Shown here in pieces: positions 33,479 to 43,198 of a DNA stretch of 64,000 nucleotides. The notes beneath the pieces were generated by a model that was given only the letters and a program-made list of their open reading frames with translations, searched no databases and was not told the DNA's origin. This DNA comes from Pseudoroseicyclus tamaricis (GTDB taxonomy: Bacteria > Pseudomonadota > Alphaproteobacteria > Rhodobacterales > Rhodobacteraceae). Position 1 is the stretch's first letter. Each line of letters opens with the position of its first letter. The translations under genes and the position numbers were made by a program. The DNA lies in the NCBI RefSeq assembly GCF_012070395.1, contig NZ_JAAFYS010000001.1, forward strand, positions 226,001 to 290,000. Reading direction: 5' to 3'.

Positions 33479-34531
33479 TTATCCCCGCCGTTTCGGCCCG
33501 GGTTTGCCGCCCGAAGGGGGCTTGCCGCCATGCCCGGCCCGCAGCCCCGGCCCGGTGAAGGGGTTGGCGCGCGTGGGCCGCGCCGCCTCCCCCTGGCGGG
33601 TGGGCTTGCCCTTGGGCGCACCCGGCCTGCCCGGGGCACTCCCGGCGCCGCCCGGCTTCGCGTTCCGGCCCGGTTTGCCCGCGGCGCCCGGCTTGCCCCG
33701 CGCCCCGGCGGGGCCGCCCTTGCGGGGCGGCTTGCCGCGGCCCGGCTCCTCGGCCGCCTCGCGCTCGCCCAGCTGGTCACGAAGCACCCGGCCCCTCACC
33801 TCTTCCACCGTCCCCTCGGGCAGCTTGCCGAGCTGGAAGGGCCCGTAGGAGATGCGGATCAGCCGGTTCACGACGAGGCCCACCGCCTCCATCGCCCGGC
33901 GGATCTCGCGGTTCTTGCCCTCGCGCAGGCCGATGGTGAGCCAGGCATTCGCCCCCTGCTGGCGGTCGAGGCGGACCTCCATCGGCTGGAAGCGCTCGCC
34001 CTCGATCTCGATGCCCCGGCGCAGCGGCTCCAGCGCCATCTCCTCCGGCGCGCCGTTGACGCGCACCCGGTAGCGGCGCAGCCAGCCGGTGGAGGGCAGC
34101 TCCAGCCGGCGCTTGAGGCCGCCGTCGTTGGTGAGGAGCAGCAGCCCCTCGGAGTTGAGGTCGAGCCGGCCGATGGACATCAGGCGCGGCAGATCCTCCG
34201 GCAGCTTGTCGAAGATCGTCTCGCGCCCCTTCTCGTCCTTCGCCGTGGTCACGAGGCCCTTGGGCTTGTGGTAGAGCCACAGGCGCGCCGGCTCGGGCGC
34301 GGCGACGGGCTTGCCGTCGACGGTGATCCTGTCGCGGTCGGTGACGTTGAGGGCGGGGCTGTCGATGACCTGCCCGTTCACCGCGACGCGCCCCTCGGCG
34401 ATCATCCGCTCCGCCTCGCGGCGGGAGGCGGCGCCGGCGCGGCTGAGGCGCTTGGCGATGCGCTCGCCGGGCGGGGCGGAGCCCTCGCCTGCGGGCGGCG
34501 GGGTAGGCGCGGATCTGGGGCTGCGGGTCAT
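33479..34531 (-). CDS. rluB: rRNA pseudouridine synthase RluB/RsuA family with a basic Gly/Pro/Lys tail
   Basis: 350 residues from ATG 34531. S4 domain RLSRAGAASRREAERMIAEG, then the catalytic motif GRLDLNSEGLLLLTNDG (catalytic Asp), and GLREGKNREIRRAMEA are those of RluB/RsuA enzymes, which make pseudouridine in 23S or 16S rRNA (RluB: 23S position 2605 in E. coli). From about residue 265 the protein continues as a low-complexity tail rich in Gly, Pro, Lys and Arg (GKPPRKGGPAGARGKP and similar), likely an RNA-binding extension. RluB rather than RsuA is a best guess. Confidence 0.88.
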   Translation of the reverse strand: MTRSPRSAPTPPPAGEGSAPPGERIAKRLSRAGAASRREAERMIAEGRVAVNGQVIDSPALNVTDRDRITVDGKPVAAPEPARLWLYHKPKGLVTTAKDEKGRETIFDKLPEDLPRLMSIGRLDLNSEGLLLLTNDGGLKRRLELPSTGWLRRYRVRVNGAPEEMALEPLRRGIEIEGERFQPMEVRLDRQQGANAWLTIGLREGKNREIRRAMEAVGLVVNRLIRISYGPFQLGKLPEGTVEEVRGRVLRDQLGEREAAEEPGRGKPPRKGGPAGARGKPGAAGKPGRNAKPGGAGSAPGRPGAPKGKPTRQGEAARPTRANPFTGPGLRAGHGGKPPSGGKPGPKRRG

Positions 34532-34597
34532 GGTGCCGTCCCTACCCGCTCTCGCGGGCTCTTGCCAGCGGCGCGGGGGCGGGCTCTGGTGGCCGGC

Positions 34598-35050
34598 ATG
34601 GATTTTCGCAGCCATATGGGCGAGGCGCTGGAGGAGGCGAGGGCCGCCGCCGGGCGGGGCGAGGTGCCGGTGGGCGCCGTGCTGGTGGCGGCGGACGGCA
34701 CGGTGCTCGCCCGCACCGGCAACCGGATGCGGGAGCTGCACGACCCCACGGCCCATGCCGAGATGCTCGCCATCCGCGCCGCCTGCGCCGCCGTCGGTTC
34801 CGAGCGGCTGCCGGGCGCCGCCCTCTACGTGACGCTCGAACCCTGCCCGATGTGCGCCGCCGCCCTTTCCGCCGCCCGCATCGCCCGGCTGGTCTACGGC
34901 GCGGCGGACCCGAAGTCGGGCGGCATCGCGCAGGGCCCCCGGGTGTTCAGCCACCCCCAGTGCCACCACGTGCCCGAGGTGATCGACGGCATCCGCGAGG
35001 CGGAATCGGCGGAGCTCATGCGCGGGTTCTTCGGCGCGCGGCGGTTGTGA
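34598..35050 (+). CDS. tadA: tRNA-specific adenosine deaminase
   Basis: 150 residues from ATG 34598. Zinc and catalytic motifs are HAE (PTAHAEMLAIRAA) and PCPMC (LEPCPMCAAALSAARI); the C-terminal H-H-V-P-E-V-I-D region is typical of TadA. Converts A34 to inosine in tRNA-Arg(ACG). Divergent from rluB with a 66-base shared upstream region, an arrangement common in alphaproteobacteria. Confidence 0.95.
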   Translation: MDFRSHMGEALEEARAAAGRGEVPVGAVLVAADGTVLARTGNRMRELHDPTAHAEMLAIRAACAAVGSERLPGAALYVTLEPCPMCAAALSAARIARLVYGAADPKSGGIAQGPRVFSHPQCHHVPEVIDGIREAESAELMRGFFGARRL

Positions 35051-35109
35051 GGGGGAGGGCGGTGCCGGGCTGAAGCCTGCGGAGACGTCTCCCGCCACCG
35101 GCTCTGTCC

Positions 35110-35345
35110 CCCGGCCGCCGCGTCTTCCCCGCCCGGTACGCGCCAAAGGCGCAGGGCGAGCGCCGGCCCGTCCCGCAGGCTGGCGCTCCGGTGACGTTCG
35201 CGCGGAGGTCAGAGCGGGGAGGCAGTTGTACCATAAAGCCCACACGCGGAATCATAGGTGCGCACCCCACGGGCCGGCGCTCGCCCTGCGCCTGCGATGG
35301 GGCGCCCGGTTGATGGCGGGGTGGTGGGTTACAAGCCCACCCTAC
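35110..35345 (+). repeat. Dispersed mosaic repeat family D, copy 3
   Basis: Shares GCGAGCGCCGGCCCGTC, AGGCTGGCGCTC, CACCCCACGGGCCGGCG and the closing palindrome GTGGGTTACAAGCCCAC with the units at 7178-7699. Extra palindrome here: GGCGCAGGGCGAGCGCCGGC pairs with GCCGGCGCTCGCCCTGCGCC about 120 bases later. Confidence 0.8.
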
Positions 35346-35383
35346 GAGGTCCACGACGCTCGGGCGCCCCCGTCGCACCCTGT

Positions 35384-35445
35384 CCCCCCTGTCTTTGGTC
35401 CCAAAAATCCCGGGGGGCTCCGGGGGGCTGGCCCCCCGGTCCCGC
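35384..35445 (+). repeat. Dispersed GC-rich palindromic repeat family B, intergenic copy
   Basis: CCCCCCTGTCTTTGGTCC, AAAAATCCCGGGGGGCTCC and GGGGGGCTGGCCCCCCGG: almost the same as the copy inside the flavoprotein gene at 146-215. Confidence 0.85.
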
Positions 35446-35514
35446 ACTCTGCCACCCGGCGCACCGTCCCCGCGACGCCTTGTTGATGCGCCCGCGCGGG
35501 GCGATACTCGCGCC

Positions 35515-37509
35515 ATGAGTCTCCCCCCCACCTTCCTCGACGATCTGAAGACGCGCCTCAGTCTCGGGCAGGTCGTCGGCCGCAAGGTCATCTGGGATCG
35601 CAAGAAGTCCAACCCCGCGAAGGGGGACCTCTGGGCGCCCTGCCCGTTCCACCAGGAGAAGACGGCGTCCTTCCATGTCGATGACCGGAAGGGCTTCTAC
35701 TACTGCTTCGGCTGCCACGCGAAGGGCGACGCCGTCTCCTTCGTGCGGGAGACGGAGAACATGGGCTTCATGGAGGCCATCGAGCTTCTCGCCCGCGAGG
35801 CGGGGATGGAGATGCCGGCGCGCGACCCTCGCGCTGCCGAGAAGGCCGACGAGCGCGCCAAGCTGACGGACGTCATGGAGGCGGCGCTCAAGTTCTACCG
35901 CCTGCAGCTGAAGACGGGCGCCGCCGCCGAGGCGCGCGACTACCTCGCCGGCCGGGGGCTGACGCCCGCCGCGATCGACCGGTGGGAGATCGCCTTCGCC
36001 CCCAACGACCGAACGGCGCTGTCGAGGCACCTGCAGGGGCAGGGCATCTCCACGGCGCAGGCCGACGAGGCGGGGCTGGTCATCGTCCCCGACGATGGCG
36101 GCGCGCCCTATGACCGGTTCCGGGGGCGCATCCTCTTCCCCATCCGCGACGGGCGGGGGCGGCTGATCGCCTTCGGCGGGCGGGCGATGGACCCGAACGC
36201 GCGGGCCAAGTACCTCAATTCGCCGGAGACGCCGCTCTTCGACAAGGGCCGCTCGCTCTTCAACCACCAGCGCGCCCGCGAGGCGGCGGGGAAAGGGCAC
36301 CCGCTCGTCGTCGCCGAGGGCTACATGGATGTCATCGCGCTGGCCGAGGCCGGGTTCGAGGCGGCGGTGGCGCCGCTCGGCACGGCAGTCACCGCCGACC
36401 AGCTGCAGCTCCTCTGGCGGATCTCCGACGAGCCGGTCATCGCGCTCGATGGCGATGCCGCCGGCCAGCGCGCGGCGCTGCGGGTGATCGACCTCGCCCT
36501 GCCGCTGCTGGAGGCCGGCAAGTCGCTCCGCGTGGCGCTGATGCCCGAGGGGCAGGACCCGGATGACCTGATCCGCGCCAAGGGGCGGGAGGCCATGTCT
36601 GACGTCATCGAGGGCGCCCGCCCGCTGATCGACCTCCTCTGGCAGCGGGAGACGGAAGGCCGCGTCCTCGACAGCCCGGAGCGGAGGGCGGCGCTCGACA
36701 AGCGCCTGCGCGAGGTGATCGGCACCATCAAGGACCGCTCGCTCCGCCGCCACTACGGCGAGGAGATCGGCCGTCTGCGCCGGGAGGCCTTCGGCGGTGG
36801 AGGCGGCGGTGGCGGCGGCGACCGGCGGGAGGGCCGCCGCGAGTGGCAGCCGCGCGGCGAGTGGCGCGGCAAGGGGCGTGACGGGCGCGGGGTCTTCCTG
36901 CCGGCGGTGCGCGCCGAATCGCGGGCGACGATCATGGTCGAGGGCGGCGAGGACAGGATGCAGGAGGCCGCGATCCTCGGCATCCTCGCCGCCACGCCGG
37001 CCGTTCTGCCGGAGTTCCTGAGCGAGCTGGAGATGTTCGATTGCCGCCATCCGCCCCATGAAGCGCTGCGCCAGGCGCTCATCCGGGCCGCCGAGGCGAA
37101 GGAGCCGGGTGTTGCGCTGGAGGCCGAGGTGGGTGCGCAGGCCCTTGAAAATCTCCGCTCCGACCGCCATCTGGCCGTCATCCCTGCCATCCGCCGGGCC
37201 GGAGACGCCGCCCTTGCGCGCCTCTCCGTGGCCGAGGGACTGGCGGGGCTGAAGGCGCGGCGCGGCCACGAGGCGGCGCTCGCGGAGGCGATGGAGGATA
37301 TCGGCGAGGTCGAGGATGAATGGCTCACCCGCCGCCTGGAAGAAGCGGCCGCGGCGCTCGATCCGACGCGGCGACTCGAGGCGGGGGACAAGCGGGCTAC
37401 ATTGACCGCACCGAACGGCCTCGCCGTGGACAGGGAAGAGAGCGCGGCTCTCGATGCGCTGATCGGCCAGCTTGGCCAGATGAAACCGCCGAAAGGGCGG
37501 CAGCGTTAG
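35515..37509 (+). CDS. dnaG: DNA primase
   Basis: 664 residues. CHC2 zinc finger Cys43-His46-Cys64-Cys67 (PCPFHQEKT..YCFGC), RNA polymerase domain with FRGRILFPIRDGRGRLIAFGGR, TOPRIM Glu in VVAEGYMDVIAL and Asp-x-Asp in IALDGDAAGQRA. A run of nine glycines and a basic stretch (about 426-460) link the catalytic core to the C-terminal DnaB-binding region, as is common in alphaproteobacterial DnaG. It makes RNA primers at the replication fork. Upstream of rpoD as in the classical macromolecular synthesis operon, but without rpsU. Confidence 0.97.
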   Translation: MSLPPTFLDDLKTRLSLGQVVGRKVIWDRKKSNPAKGDLWAPCPFHQEKTASFHVDDRKGFYYCFGCHAKGDAVSFVRETENMGFMEAIELLAREAGMEMPARDPRAAEKADERAKLTDVMEAALKFYRLQLKTGAAAEARDYLAGRGLTPAAIDRWEIAFAPNDRTALSRHLQGQGISTAQADEAGLVIVPDDGGAPYDRFRGRILFPIRDGRGRLIAFGGRAMDPNARAKYLNSPETPLFDKGRSLFNHQRAREAAGKGHPLVVAEGYMDVIALAEAGFEAAVAPLGTAVTADQLQLLWRISDEPVIALDGDAAGQRAALRVIDLALPLLEAGKSLRVALMPEGQDPDDLIRAKGREAMSDVIEGARPLIDLLWQRETEGRVLDSPERRAALDKRLREVIGTIKDRSLRRHYGEEIGRLRREAFGGGGGGGGGDRREGRREWQPRGEWRGKGRDGRGVFLPAVRAESRATIMVEGGEDRMQEAAILGILAATPAVLPEFLSELEMFDCRHPPHEALRQALIRAAEAKEPGVALEAEVGAQALENLRSDRHLAVIPAIRRAGDAALARLSVAEGLAGLKARRGHEAALAEAMEDIGEVEDEWLTRRLEEAAAALDPTRRLEAGDKRATLTAPNGLAVDREESAALDALIGQLGQMKPPKGRQR

Positions 37510-37674
37510 GCTCCACCTGGGGCCGGGAGGGGTGCTCCGGCCCGTGCCGGACACGCATGACGCAGATTTTGCTGCGGGGCGGTTGCGAATCACCGGACCC
37601 CGCGATTGATTCGAATGATCGGTTGAGGGGCGAATCACTTCCTTCGCCCCGATCCCTGTGATGAGGAGCGCCCC

Positions 37675-39678
37675 ATGGCGAAGGACACCGACGACGCCCC
37701 GCAGACCGAAGAACAGGATGGGGACATCTCGCTCGACATGAGCCAGGCCGCCGTCAAGCGGATGATTGCCGAGGCGCGCGAGAAAGGGTCCATCACCTAC
37801 GACCAGCTCAACGCGGTGCTCCCGCCCGATCAGGTCTCTTCCGACCAGATCGAGGATGTCATGGCGATGCTCTCCGAGATGGGCATCCAGGTGACGGACG
37901 AGGACGAGGACGGCGAGGAGGAGGCCGAGGACGGCAAGGGCGGCTCCCGCGAGGTCGCGACGACCTCCTCGGGCGGGCGCGATGTCACGCTCGGCTCCGG
38001 CGAGCAGGAAAAGCTCGACCGCACCGATGACCCGGTGCGCATGTACCTGCGCGAGATGGGCTCGGTCGAGCTGCTCTCCCGCGAGGGCGAGATCGCCATC
38101 GCCAAGCGCATCGAGGCCGGCCGCAACACGATGATCGCGGGCCTCTGCGAGAGCCCGCTGACCTTCCAGGCCATCACCATCTGGCGCGACGAGCTTCTCA
38201 GCGAAGACATCCTGCTGCGCGACGTGATCGACCTCGAGGCGACCTTCGGCAACCAGCTCGGCGACGAGGATGACGACACGCCCGTCGTCGATGGCGGCTC
38301 CACCGAGGAGAGCAGCTCCGAGGGAAATCGCGAGAAGGGCACCGAGCTCGACGCCGACGGCAACCCCATCTCCCGCGATGACGACGACGACGATGACGAG
38401 CAGGCCAACATGAGCCTCGCCGCCATGGAAGCGGCGCTCAAGCCCCGCGTGCTGGAGACGCTGGACGAGATCGCCGACGATTTCGGCCGCCTGTCGGAGA
38501 TGCAGGATGCCCGCATGTCGGCCACCCTGAACGAGGACGACAGCTTCTCCTCCGTCGCCGAGGGCGAGTACCAGTCCCTGCGCTCGCGCATCGTGGAGCG
38601 GGTGAACTCGCTGCACCTGCACAACGGCCGGATCGAGGCGCTGATGGATCAGCTCTACGGTCTCAACCGGCGCGTCATGTCCATCGACAGCGGCATGGTG
38701 AAGCTGGCTGACCAGGCCCGCATCAACCGCCGCGAGTTCATCGATGCCTATCGCGGCCGCGAGCTCGACCCCTCGTGGCTGGAGGAGATGAGCGAGAAGT
38801 CCGGCCGCGGCTGGCAGGCCCTGATCGAGCGCTCGTCGGAGCGGATCGAGGCGCTGCGCTCAGAGATGGCGCAGGTCGGCCAGTATGTCGGCGTCGACAT
38901 CTCCGAGTTCCGCCGCATCGTGCAGCAGGTGCAGAAGGGTGAGAAGGAGGCGCGGGCCGCCAAGAAGGAGATGGTGGAAGCCAACCTCCGCCTCGTGATC
39001 TCCATCGCCAAGAAGTACACGAACCGCGGTCTGCAGTTCCTCGACCTCATCCAGGAGGGGAACATCGGCCTGATGAAGGCGGTCGACAAGTTCGAGTATC
39101 GCCGCGGCTACAAGTTCTCCACCTACGCGACGTGGTGGATCCGGCAGGCGATCACACGCAGCATCGCGGACCAGGCGCGGACGATCCGCATCCCGGTCCA
39201 CATGATCGAGACGATCAACAAGCTCGTCCGCACCGGCCGGCAGATGCTGCACGAGATCGGCCGCGAGCCGACGCCGGAAGAGCTGGCCGAGAAGCTGCAG
39301 ATGCCGCTCGAGAAGGTCCGCAAGGTGATGAAGATCGCCAAGGAGCCGATCTCCCTCGAGACGCCCATCGGCGACGAGGAGGATTCGCAACTCGGTGACT
39401 TCATCGAGGACAAGAACGCCATCCTGCCGCTGGATTCGGCCATTCAGGAGAACCTGAAGGAGACGACGACGCGGGTTCTGGCCTCGCTGACACCCCGCGA
39501 GGAGCGGGTGCTGCGCATGCGCTTCGGCATCGGCATGAACACCGACCACACGCTCGAAGAGGTCGGCCAGCAGTTCTCCGTCACCCGCGAGCGCATCCGC
39601 CAGATCGAGGCGAAGGCGCTGCGCAAGCTCAAGCACCCCAGCCGGAGCCGGAAGCTGCGCAGCTTCCTGGATCAATAA
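37675..39678 (+). CDS. rpoD: RNA polymerase housekeeping sigma factor sigma-70
   Basis: 667 residues from ATG 37675 after GATGAGGAGCG. Region 1.1 at the N-terminus, an acidic stretch (about 78-90), region 1.2 [20 protein letters not shown], a long non-conserved region with a second acidic run (DDDDDDE), region 2 [20 protein letters not shown] and [14 protein letters not shown], region 3, and region 4.2 [24 protein letters not shown]. The gene is 165 bases after dnaG; that gap likely holds its own promoter, though I cannot point to it with confidence. Confidence 0.98.
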   Translation: MAKDTDDAPQTEEQDGDISLDMSQAAVKRMIAEAREKGSITYDQLNAVLPPDQVSSDQIEDVMAMLSEMGIQVTDEDEDGEEEAEDGKGGSREVATTSSGGRDVTLGSGEQEKLDRTDDPVRMYLREMGSVELLSREGEIAIAKRIEAGRNTMIAGLCESPLTFQAITIWRDELLSEDILLRDVIDLEATFGNQLGDEDDDTPVVDGGSTEESSSEGNREKGTELDADGNPISRDDDDDDDEQANMSLAAMEAALKPRVLETLDEIADDFGRLSEMQDARMSATLNEDDSFSSVAEGEYQSLRSRIVERVNSLHLHNGRIEALMDQLYGLNRRVMSIDSGMVKLADQARINRREFIDAYRGRELDPSWLEEMSEKSGRGWQALIERSSERIEALRSEMAQVGQYVGVDISEFRRIVQQVQKGEKEARAAKKEMVEANLRLVISIAKKYTNRGLQFLDLIQEGNIGLMKAVDKFEYRRGYKFSTYATWWIRQAITRSIADQARTIRIPVHMIETINKLVRTGRQMLHEIGREPTPEELAEKLQMPLEKVRKVMKIAKEPISLETPIGDEEDSQLGDFIEDKNAILPLDSAIQENLKETTTRVLASLTPREERVLRMRFGIGMNTDHTLEEVGQQFSVTRERIRQIEAKALRKLKHPSRSRKLRSFLDQ

Positions 39679-39680
39679 AG

Positions 39681-39953
39681 GTGAGCCTGTTCTCCAAACT
39701 CTTCGGCGGCGGCGGCAAGGGCGAATCCCCGGCCGCCGCGGCCGAGCCGGACATGCACGAGGGCTTTGCCATCTACCCCGAGCCGATCCGCGAAGGCTCC
39801 AAGTGGCGCATCGCGGCGCGGATCGAGAAGGACGGCAAGACCCACCAGCTCATCCGGGCCGACACGCTGGAGACGGAGGAGGCCGCCGTGCAGGCCTCCC
39901 TCGGCAAGGCGCGGCTGATGATCGACCAGATGGGCGAGCGCATCTTCGACTGA
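39681..39953 (+). CDS. HlyU-family protein
   Basis: 90 residues. MSLFSKLFGGGGKG, then EGFAIYPEPIREGSKWRIAA and GKTHQLIRADTLE match the HlyU (PF10115-type) family, whose Vibrio founder acts as a transcriptional regulator; most alphaproteobacterial members are uncharacterised. Begins at GTG 39681, two bases after the rpoD stop, so it is read through with rpoD. Confidence 0.75.
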   Translation: MSLFSKLFGGGGKGESPAAAAEPDMHEGFAIYPEPIREGSKWRIAARIEKDGKTHQLIRADTLETEEAAVQASLGKARLMIDQMGERIFD

Positions 39954-40024
39954 CGTCGAAGGCCGGGGGCGACCCTCGCGCGGCGGGCGATTGACGCCGC
40001 GCGCATTTGTCATAATTTTGTTAC

Positions 40025-40717
40025 ATGACAGCGCTCCCGGGCCTTCGGGCTGCCTCGCGGCCCCTGCTCCTCCCGGCCGACCGGCTCGCCCGGACGGTGC
40101 TGTACCTGCTTCTCCTCGGCGATGTCTGCCTCGTCGGAGTCTCGACCCTGCTGGAGCTGCGGCTGATCCTCGGCGGCGAGGTCAACGGCCGGCTCCACAA
40201 CCTCATGCGGCTGAACAACGATTTCGGCGTGCCGGAGTGCTTCAACTTCCTGAAATGGAGCATCGCGCTCCTCGCTTTCGGCCTCGCCTGGCTGCCCGGC
40301 CGGCGCCTCGCCAGCCTCTGCCTTCTGCTCATCACCGCCCTGATCTTCGCCGATGACATCGGCCAGATCCACGAGGCCGTCGGCGCCCGGCTCGCCGCGG
40401 CGGTGGAGGGGCCCGGCCCCCTCGGCCTGCGGATCGAGGACGTGGGGGAGCTGGTCTACTGGGCGCTGCAGGGGCTCGTCGTGCTCGCCCTGCTGGTGGC
40501 CGCCTACCGGGCCGGCGACGGCGTCGAGCGGGCGTTCGTGCTGGCCTTCGGCCTCGCCATCGGCGGCATGATCGTCGCCGGCGCCGGGTTCGACATGCTC
40601 CATTCCGCGGTGGACCGGCCGCTCTGGCTGCACCGGGTGATCGCCGTGGCCGAGGACGGCGGGGAGATGGTGTTCATCAGCCTCGCCTGCGTCTGCGCCA
40701 TCGGCCTCGCGCGGTAG
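40025..40717 (+). CDS. Uncharacterised integral membrane protein
   Basis: 230 residues with about six hydrophobic segments (around 25-47, 74-90, 94-108, 140-160, 170-190 and 205-228). No recognised family. Conserved-looking acidic/His motif in the centre, FADDIGQIHEAVGARL, and another at RIEDVGELVYWAL, could bind metal or form part of an active site (inference). The 70 bases upstream are unusually AT-rich for this genome (TTGACG at 39991 and CATAATTTTGTTACATG), so a promoter close to the start is likely. Confidence 0.7.
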   Translation: MTALPGLRAASRPLLLPADRLARTVLYLLLLGDVCLVGVSTLLELRLILGGEVNGRLHNLMRLNNDFGVPECFNFLKWSIALLAFGLAWLPGRRLASLCLLLITALIFADDIGQIHEAVGARLAAAVEGPGPLGLRIEDVGELVYWALQGLVVLALLVAAYRAGDGVERAFVLAFGLAIGGMIVAGAGFDMLHSAVDRPLWLHRVIAVAEDGGEMVFISLACVCAIGLAR

Positions 40718-40736
40718 GCGCGCCGGCGCTAGCGCC

Positions 40737-41408
40737 TCAGTTCACCGGCATCACGAATATCTCTCGCACGTCCGCCCGGGGATTCGCCTCCAGCGCGTGC
40801 ATCACGGCACCCGCCACGTCCTCCGCCTGCAGCTTGTCGGGCTTGCCGACCTCGAAGAAGGGCGTGTCCACCATGCCCGGCGCGATGAGGGTGCAGCGCC
40901 CGCCCCATTCGCGCATCTCCTCGGCGAGGTTGCCGGCAAAGCCGTGGACGAACCATTTCGACGCCCCGTAGATCGAGCTCTTGATGTGCCGTCGCCCGGC
41001 GGCGGAGCCGGTGAGCAGCATGTGCCCCGTGCTCCGGTGCAGGTGCGGCAGCGCCGCCTGCGCGGTGTAGAGCAGGCCCATGATGTTGAGATCGATGAGC
41101 CCGCGCCAATCCTCCACGTCCCCGCCCTCGACGCCGGAGCCCTTGAGCCCCCGGCCGGCATTGGCGAAGGCGGCATCGACGGCGCCGTAGCGGGCGGCGA
41201 GCTGCTCCAGCGCGCCGGCCTGGCTCTCGAGGCTGGTCGCGTCGCCGGGCAGGGGCAGGGCGGCGTCGCCGAGCTCGCCGGCCAGCGCCTGCAGCTTCTC
41301 CTCGCTGCGCGCGAAGAGGCCGACATTCCAGCCGGCGGCGACGGCCGCGCGGGCGGTGGCGGCGCCGATGCCGGAGGAGGCGCCGGTGATGAAGAGGGTG
41401 CGGGTCAT
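40737..41408 (-). CDS. Short-chain dehydrogenase/reductase
   Basis: 223 residues. NAD(P) motif TGASSGIGAAT at the N-terminus, FANAGRG (NAG motif), the catalytic Ser in LLTGSAAGRR and Tyr-x-x-x-Lys in YGASKWFVHG. A classical SDR; the substrate is unknown. It follows the AI-2E transporter gene with an ATGA overlap, so the pair is co-translated. Confidence 0.9.
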   Translation of the reverse strand: MTRTLFITGASSGIGAATARAAVAAGWNVGLFARSEEKLQALAGELGDAALPLPGDATSLESQAGALEQLAARYGAVDAAFANAGRGLKGSGVEGGDVEDWRGLIDLNIMGLLYTAQAALPHLHRSTGHMLLTGSAAGRRHIKSSIYGASKWFVHGFAGNLAEEMREWGGRCTLIAPGMVDTPFFEVGKPDKLQAEDVAGAVMHALEANPRADVREIFVMPVN

Positions 41409-42484
41409 GTTGTCTCTCCGATGTCTGTCCGGGGCTCTTCCTCGATGGGTTCGACCCAGAGCGCCTGGACGAGGATGTAGATGGTCAGGGTGAAGGGCGC
41501 CGCGATGACGATGCCGGCGGGCCCGAAGACGGTGCCCATGCCGACGAAGGAGAACATCAGCAGCGCCGGCGGCAGCGAGGCGATCTTCTGGTGGATGATC
41601 GGCAGGATGATGTTCGATTCCACCTGCTGGACGACGATGTAGAGCACGATCGTCCACAGCACAGTGCCGCTGCCATCCATGCTGATGGCGAGGATGATCG
41701 CCGGAATGGCGGAGACGATGGGCCCGATGAGCGGCACGAACTCCGACAGGCCGGCGATGATGCCGAGCAGGAGCGGGGCGGGCAGGCCGAGCCACCATGT
41801 GCCGAGGCCGGTGAGCACCGCGACGACAGCCATCGAGATGGCCTTGCCCCAGAGCCAGGCCTTCAGCCCGCGACCCGCCCGCTCCAGCGCGAAGGCCAGC
41901 GGCGGCCGGCGCTTCGGCGGGGCGAGCCGCAGCGCGCCCTCGGCATATTCGCGGGGCTGCGCGGCGAGGAAGGCGCCGGTGATGACGACGAGCAGCACCC
42001 CGGCGAGCGCATTGACGAGGCCTGTCGTGTAGGCCGTCGCCTCGTCCATCATCGCGCCCATCGAGAGGCGGGCATTCGGGAAGAACTGGTCGAGCCACGA
42101 CTGCACGGAATTGATCGCCGTCGGCCATCCCTCCGACAGGCTGGCGAACTGGCGCGTCAGGTCGGTCGCCGTGAAGAAGATCGCCAGCCCGAGCGCGAGG
42201 ACGATCAGCAGCAGGACGATGCCGACGCCGATGGCGCGGTTGATGAAGGAGACGCGCAGGAACGGGCGGACCAGCGTGTCGAGGATGGTCGCCACCACGA
42301 TGCCGCCGAAGAGCAGCGCCAGCGCGTGTCGCACGTACCAGAGGAGGAAGAACACCGCGACGAGCCCCAGCACGATGAGCACCCGAACGGAGAAGCCGGA
42401 GACGGTGCGCCCGTCCCGCCAGAGCGGCCTCCGGCCCGCGGGATCGTCCGGCTGCGGTCTTTCCGTCACGCCTTTGCTCGCCAT
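41405..42484 (-). CDS. AI-2E family (PerM/YdiK-like) transporter
   Basis: 359 residues from ATG 42484. About seven to eight helices; VLGLVAVFFLLWYVRHALAL near the N-terminus and the hallmark GLSEFVPLIGPIVSAIPAII plus ESNIILPIIHQKIASLPP in the C-terminal half are typical of the AI-2 exporter superfamily. Actual substrates range from autoinducer-2 to sodium or protons. Upstream member of a two-gene operon with the SDR. Confidence 0.9.
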   Translation of the reverse strand: MASKGVTERPQPDDPAGRRPLWRDGRTVSGFSVRVLIVLGLVAVFFLLWYVRHALALLFGGIVVATILDTLVRPFLRVSFINRAIGVGIVLLLIVLALGLAIFFTATDLTRQFASLSEGWPTAINSVQSWLDQFFPNARLSMGAMMDEATAYTTGLVNALAGVLLVVITGAFLAAQPREYAEGALRLAPPKRRPPLAFALERAGRGLKAWLWGKAISMAVVAVLTGLGTWWLGLPAPLLLGIIAGLSEFVPLIGPIVSAIPAIILAISMDGSGTVLWTIVLYIVVQQVESNIILPIIHQKIASLPPALLMFSFVGMGTVFGPAGIVIAAPFTLTIYILVQALWVEPIEEEPRTDIGETT

Positions 42485-42616
42485 GCGGGCCTCCCTCGCT
42501 TGCAGGTGCAACTCACCTGCTCGCGCAGCGTTCCCGGAAAAGTGAGGGGCGGGCGGCGCCTTGCACCCGCCGGCGGGGCGGGGAACACTCGGCGCGGACA
42601 GGACAGGGGCCGCGCC

Positions 42617-43021
42617 ATGCACCGCATCTTCGAGATTTCCACCTCCGGGCCGGGGCTCTACGAGATCACGAGGGACGTCGCCGGCTGGGTGGAGGGCGAG
42701 GGCGTGCTGACGCTCTTCGTGCGCCACACCTCCTGCTCACTGGTGATCCAGGAGAACGCCGATCCCGAGGTGCAGACCGACCTCGCCGCTTTCTTCGAGC
42801 GGCTGGTGCCGCCGAGCGACGATGCGTCGATGAGCTATCTCACCCACACCTACGAAGGGCCGGACGACATGCCGGCGCATATCAAGGCGGCGCTCTTGCC
42901 GACGTCGCTGCAGATCCCGGTGGTAGAGGGGCGGATGATGCTCGGGACATGGCAGGGGATCTACCTCTTCGAGCATCGCAGGCGTCCGCACCGGCGGCTG
43001 GTGGTGGCGATGCTGCGGTGA
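42617..43021 (+). CDS. YjbQ family protein (UPF0047)
   Basis: 134 residues from ATG 42617. GVLTLFVRHTSCSLVIQENADP holds the conserved His-Thr-Ser-Cys and Asn residues, followed by the YLTHTYEGPDDMPAHIKA His cluster and LGTWQGIYLFEHR. This is the complete YjbQ signature; the family has weak thiamine phosphate synthase activity in vitro and an unclear true role. Confidence 0.92.
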   Translation: MHRIFEISTSGPGLYEITRDVAGWVEGEGVLTLFVRHTSCSLVIQENADPEVQTDLAAFFERLVPPSDDASMSYLTHTYEGPDDMPAHIKAALLPTSLQIPVVEGRMMLGTWQGIYLFEHRRRPHRRLVVAMLR

Positions 43022-43034
43022 GAGGGCCGGGGAA

Positions 43035-43060
43035 GGTGGGTTGAAACCCCACCCTACGGG
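43035..43060 (+). repeat. Solo palindrome of repeat family D
   Basis: GGTGGGTTGAAACCCCACC followed by CTACGGG: the terminal palindrome of the longer repeats at 7362-7387, 7673-7698 and 35323-35345, found alone between yjbQ and nrdR. Confidence 0.8.
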
Positions 43061-43198
43061 GCCGGGGTGCTGCGGGATCGCCCCGGCACCCCCGCATGTT
43101 GCGCCGGAATTTCGGCCCTACCCAACCCCTTCCGTGCCCCCTATAGTGCCGGTGGACATGTCAGAAGCTGCCCCAAGGCGGGCGAGGGGAGGCGAGCG

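Larger units (their letters stand above)
35051..35514. other. Repeat-filled non-coding region between tadA and dnaG
   Basis: 464 bases without a gene. A family D mosaic repeat (35110-35345) is followed directly by a family B repeat (35384-35445). The dnaG promoter must lie at the right end or within the repeats. Confidence 0.7.

Noticed and set aside
37595-37625. FNR-type site before rpoD (TTGATTCGAATGATC)
   Set aside because: Only the left half TTGAT fits; the right half is ATGAT instead of ATCAA.
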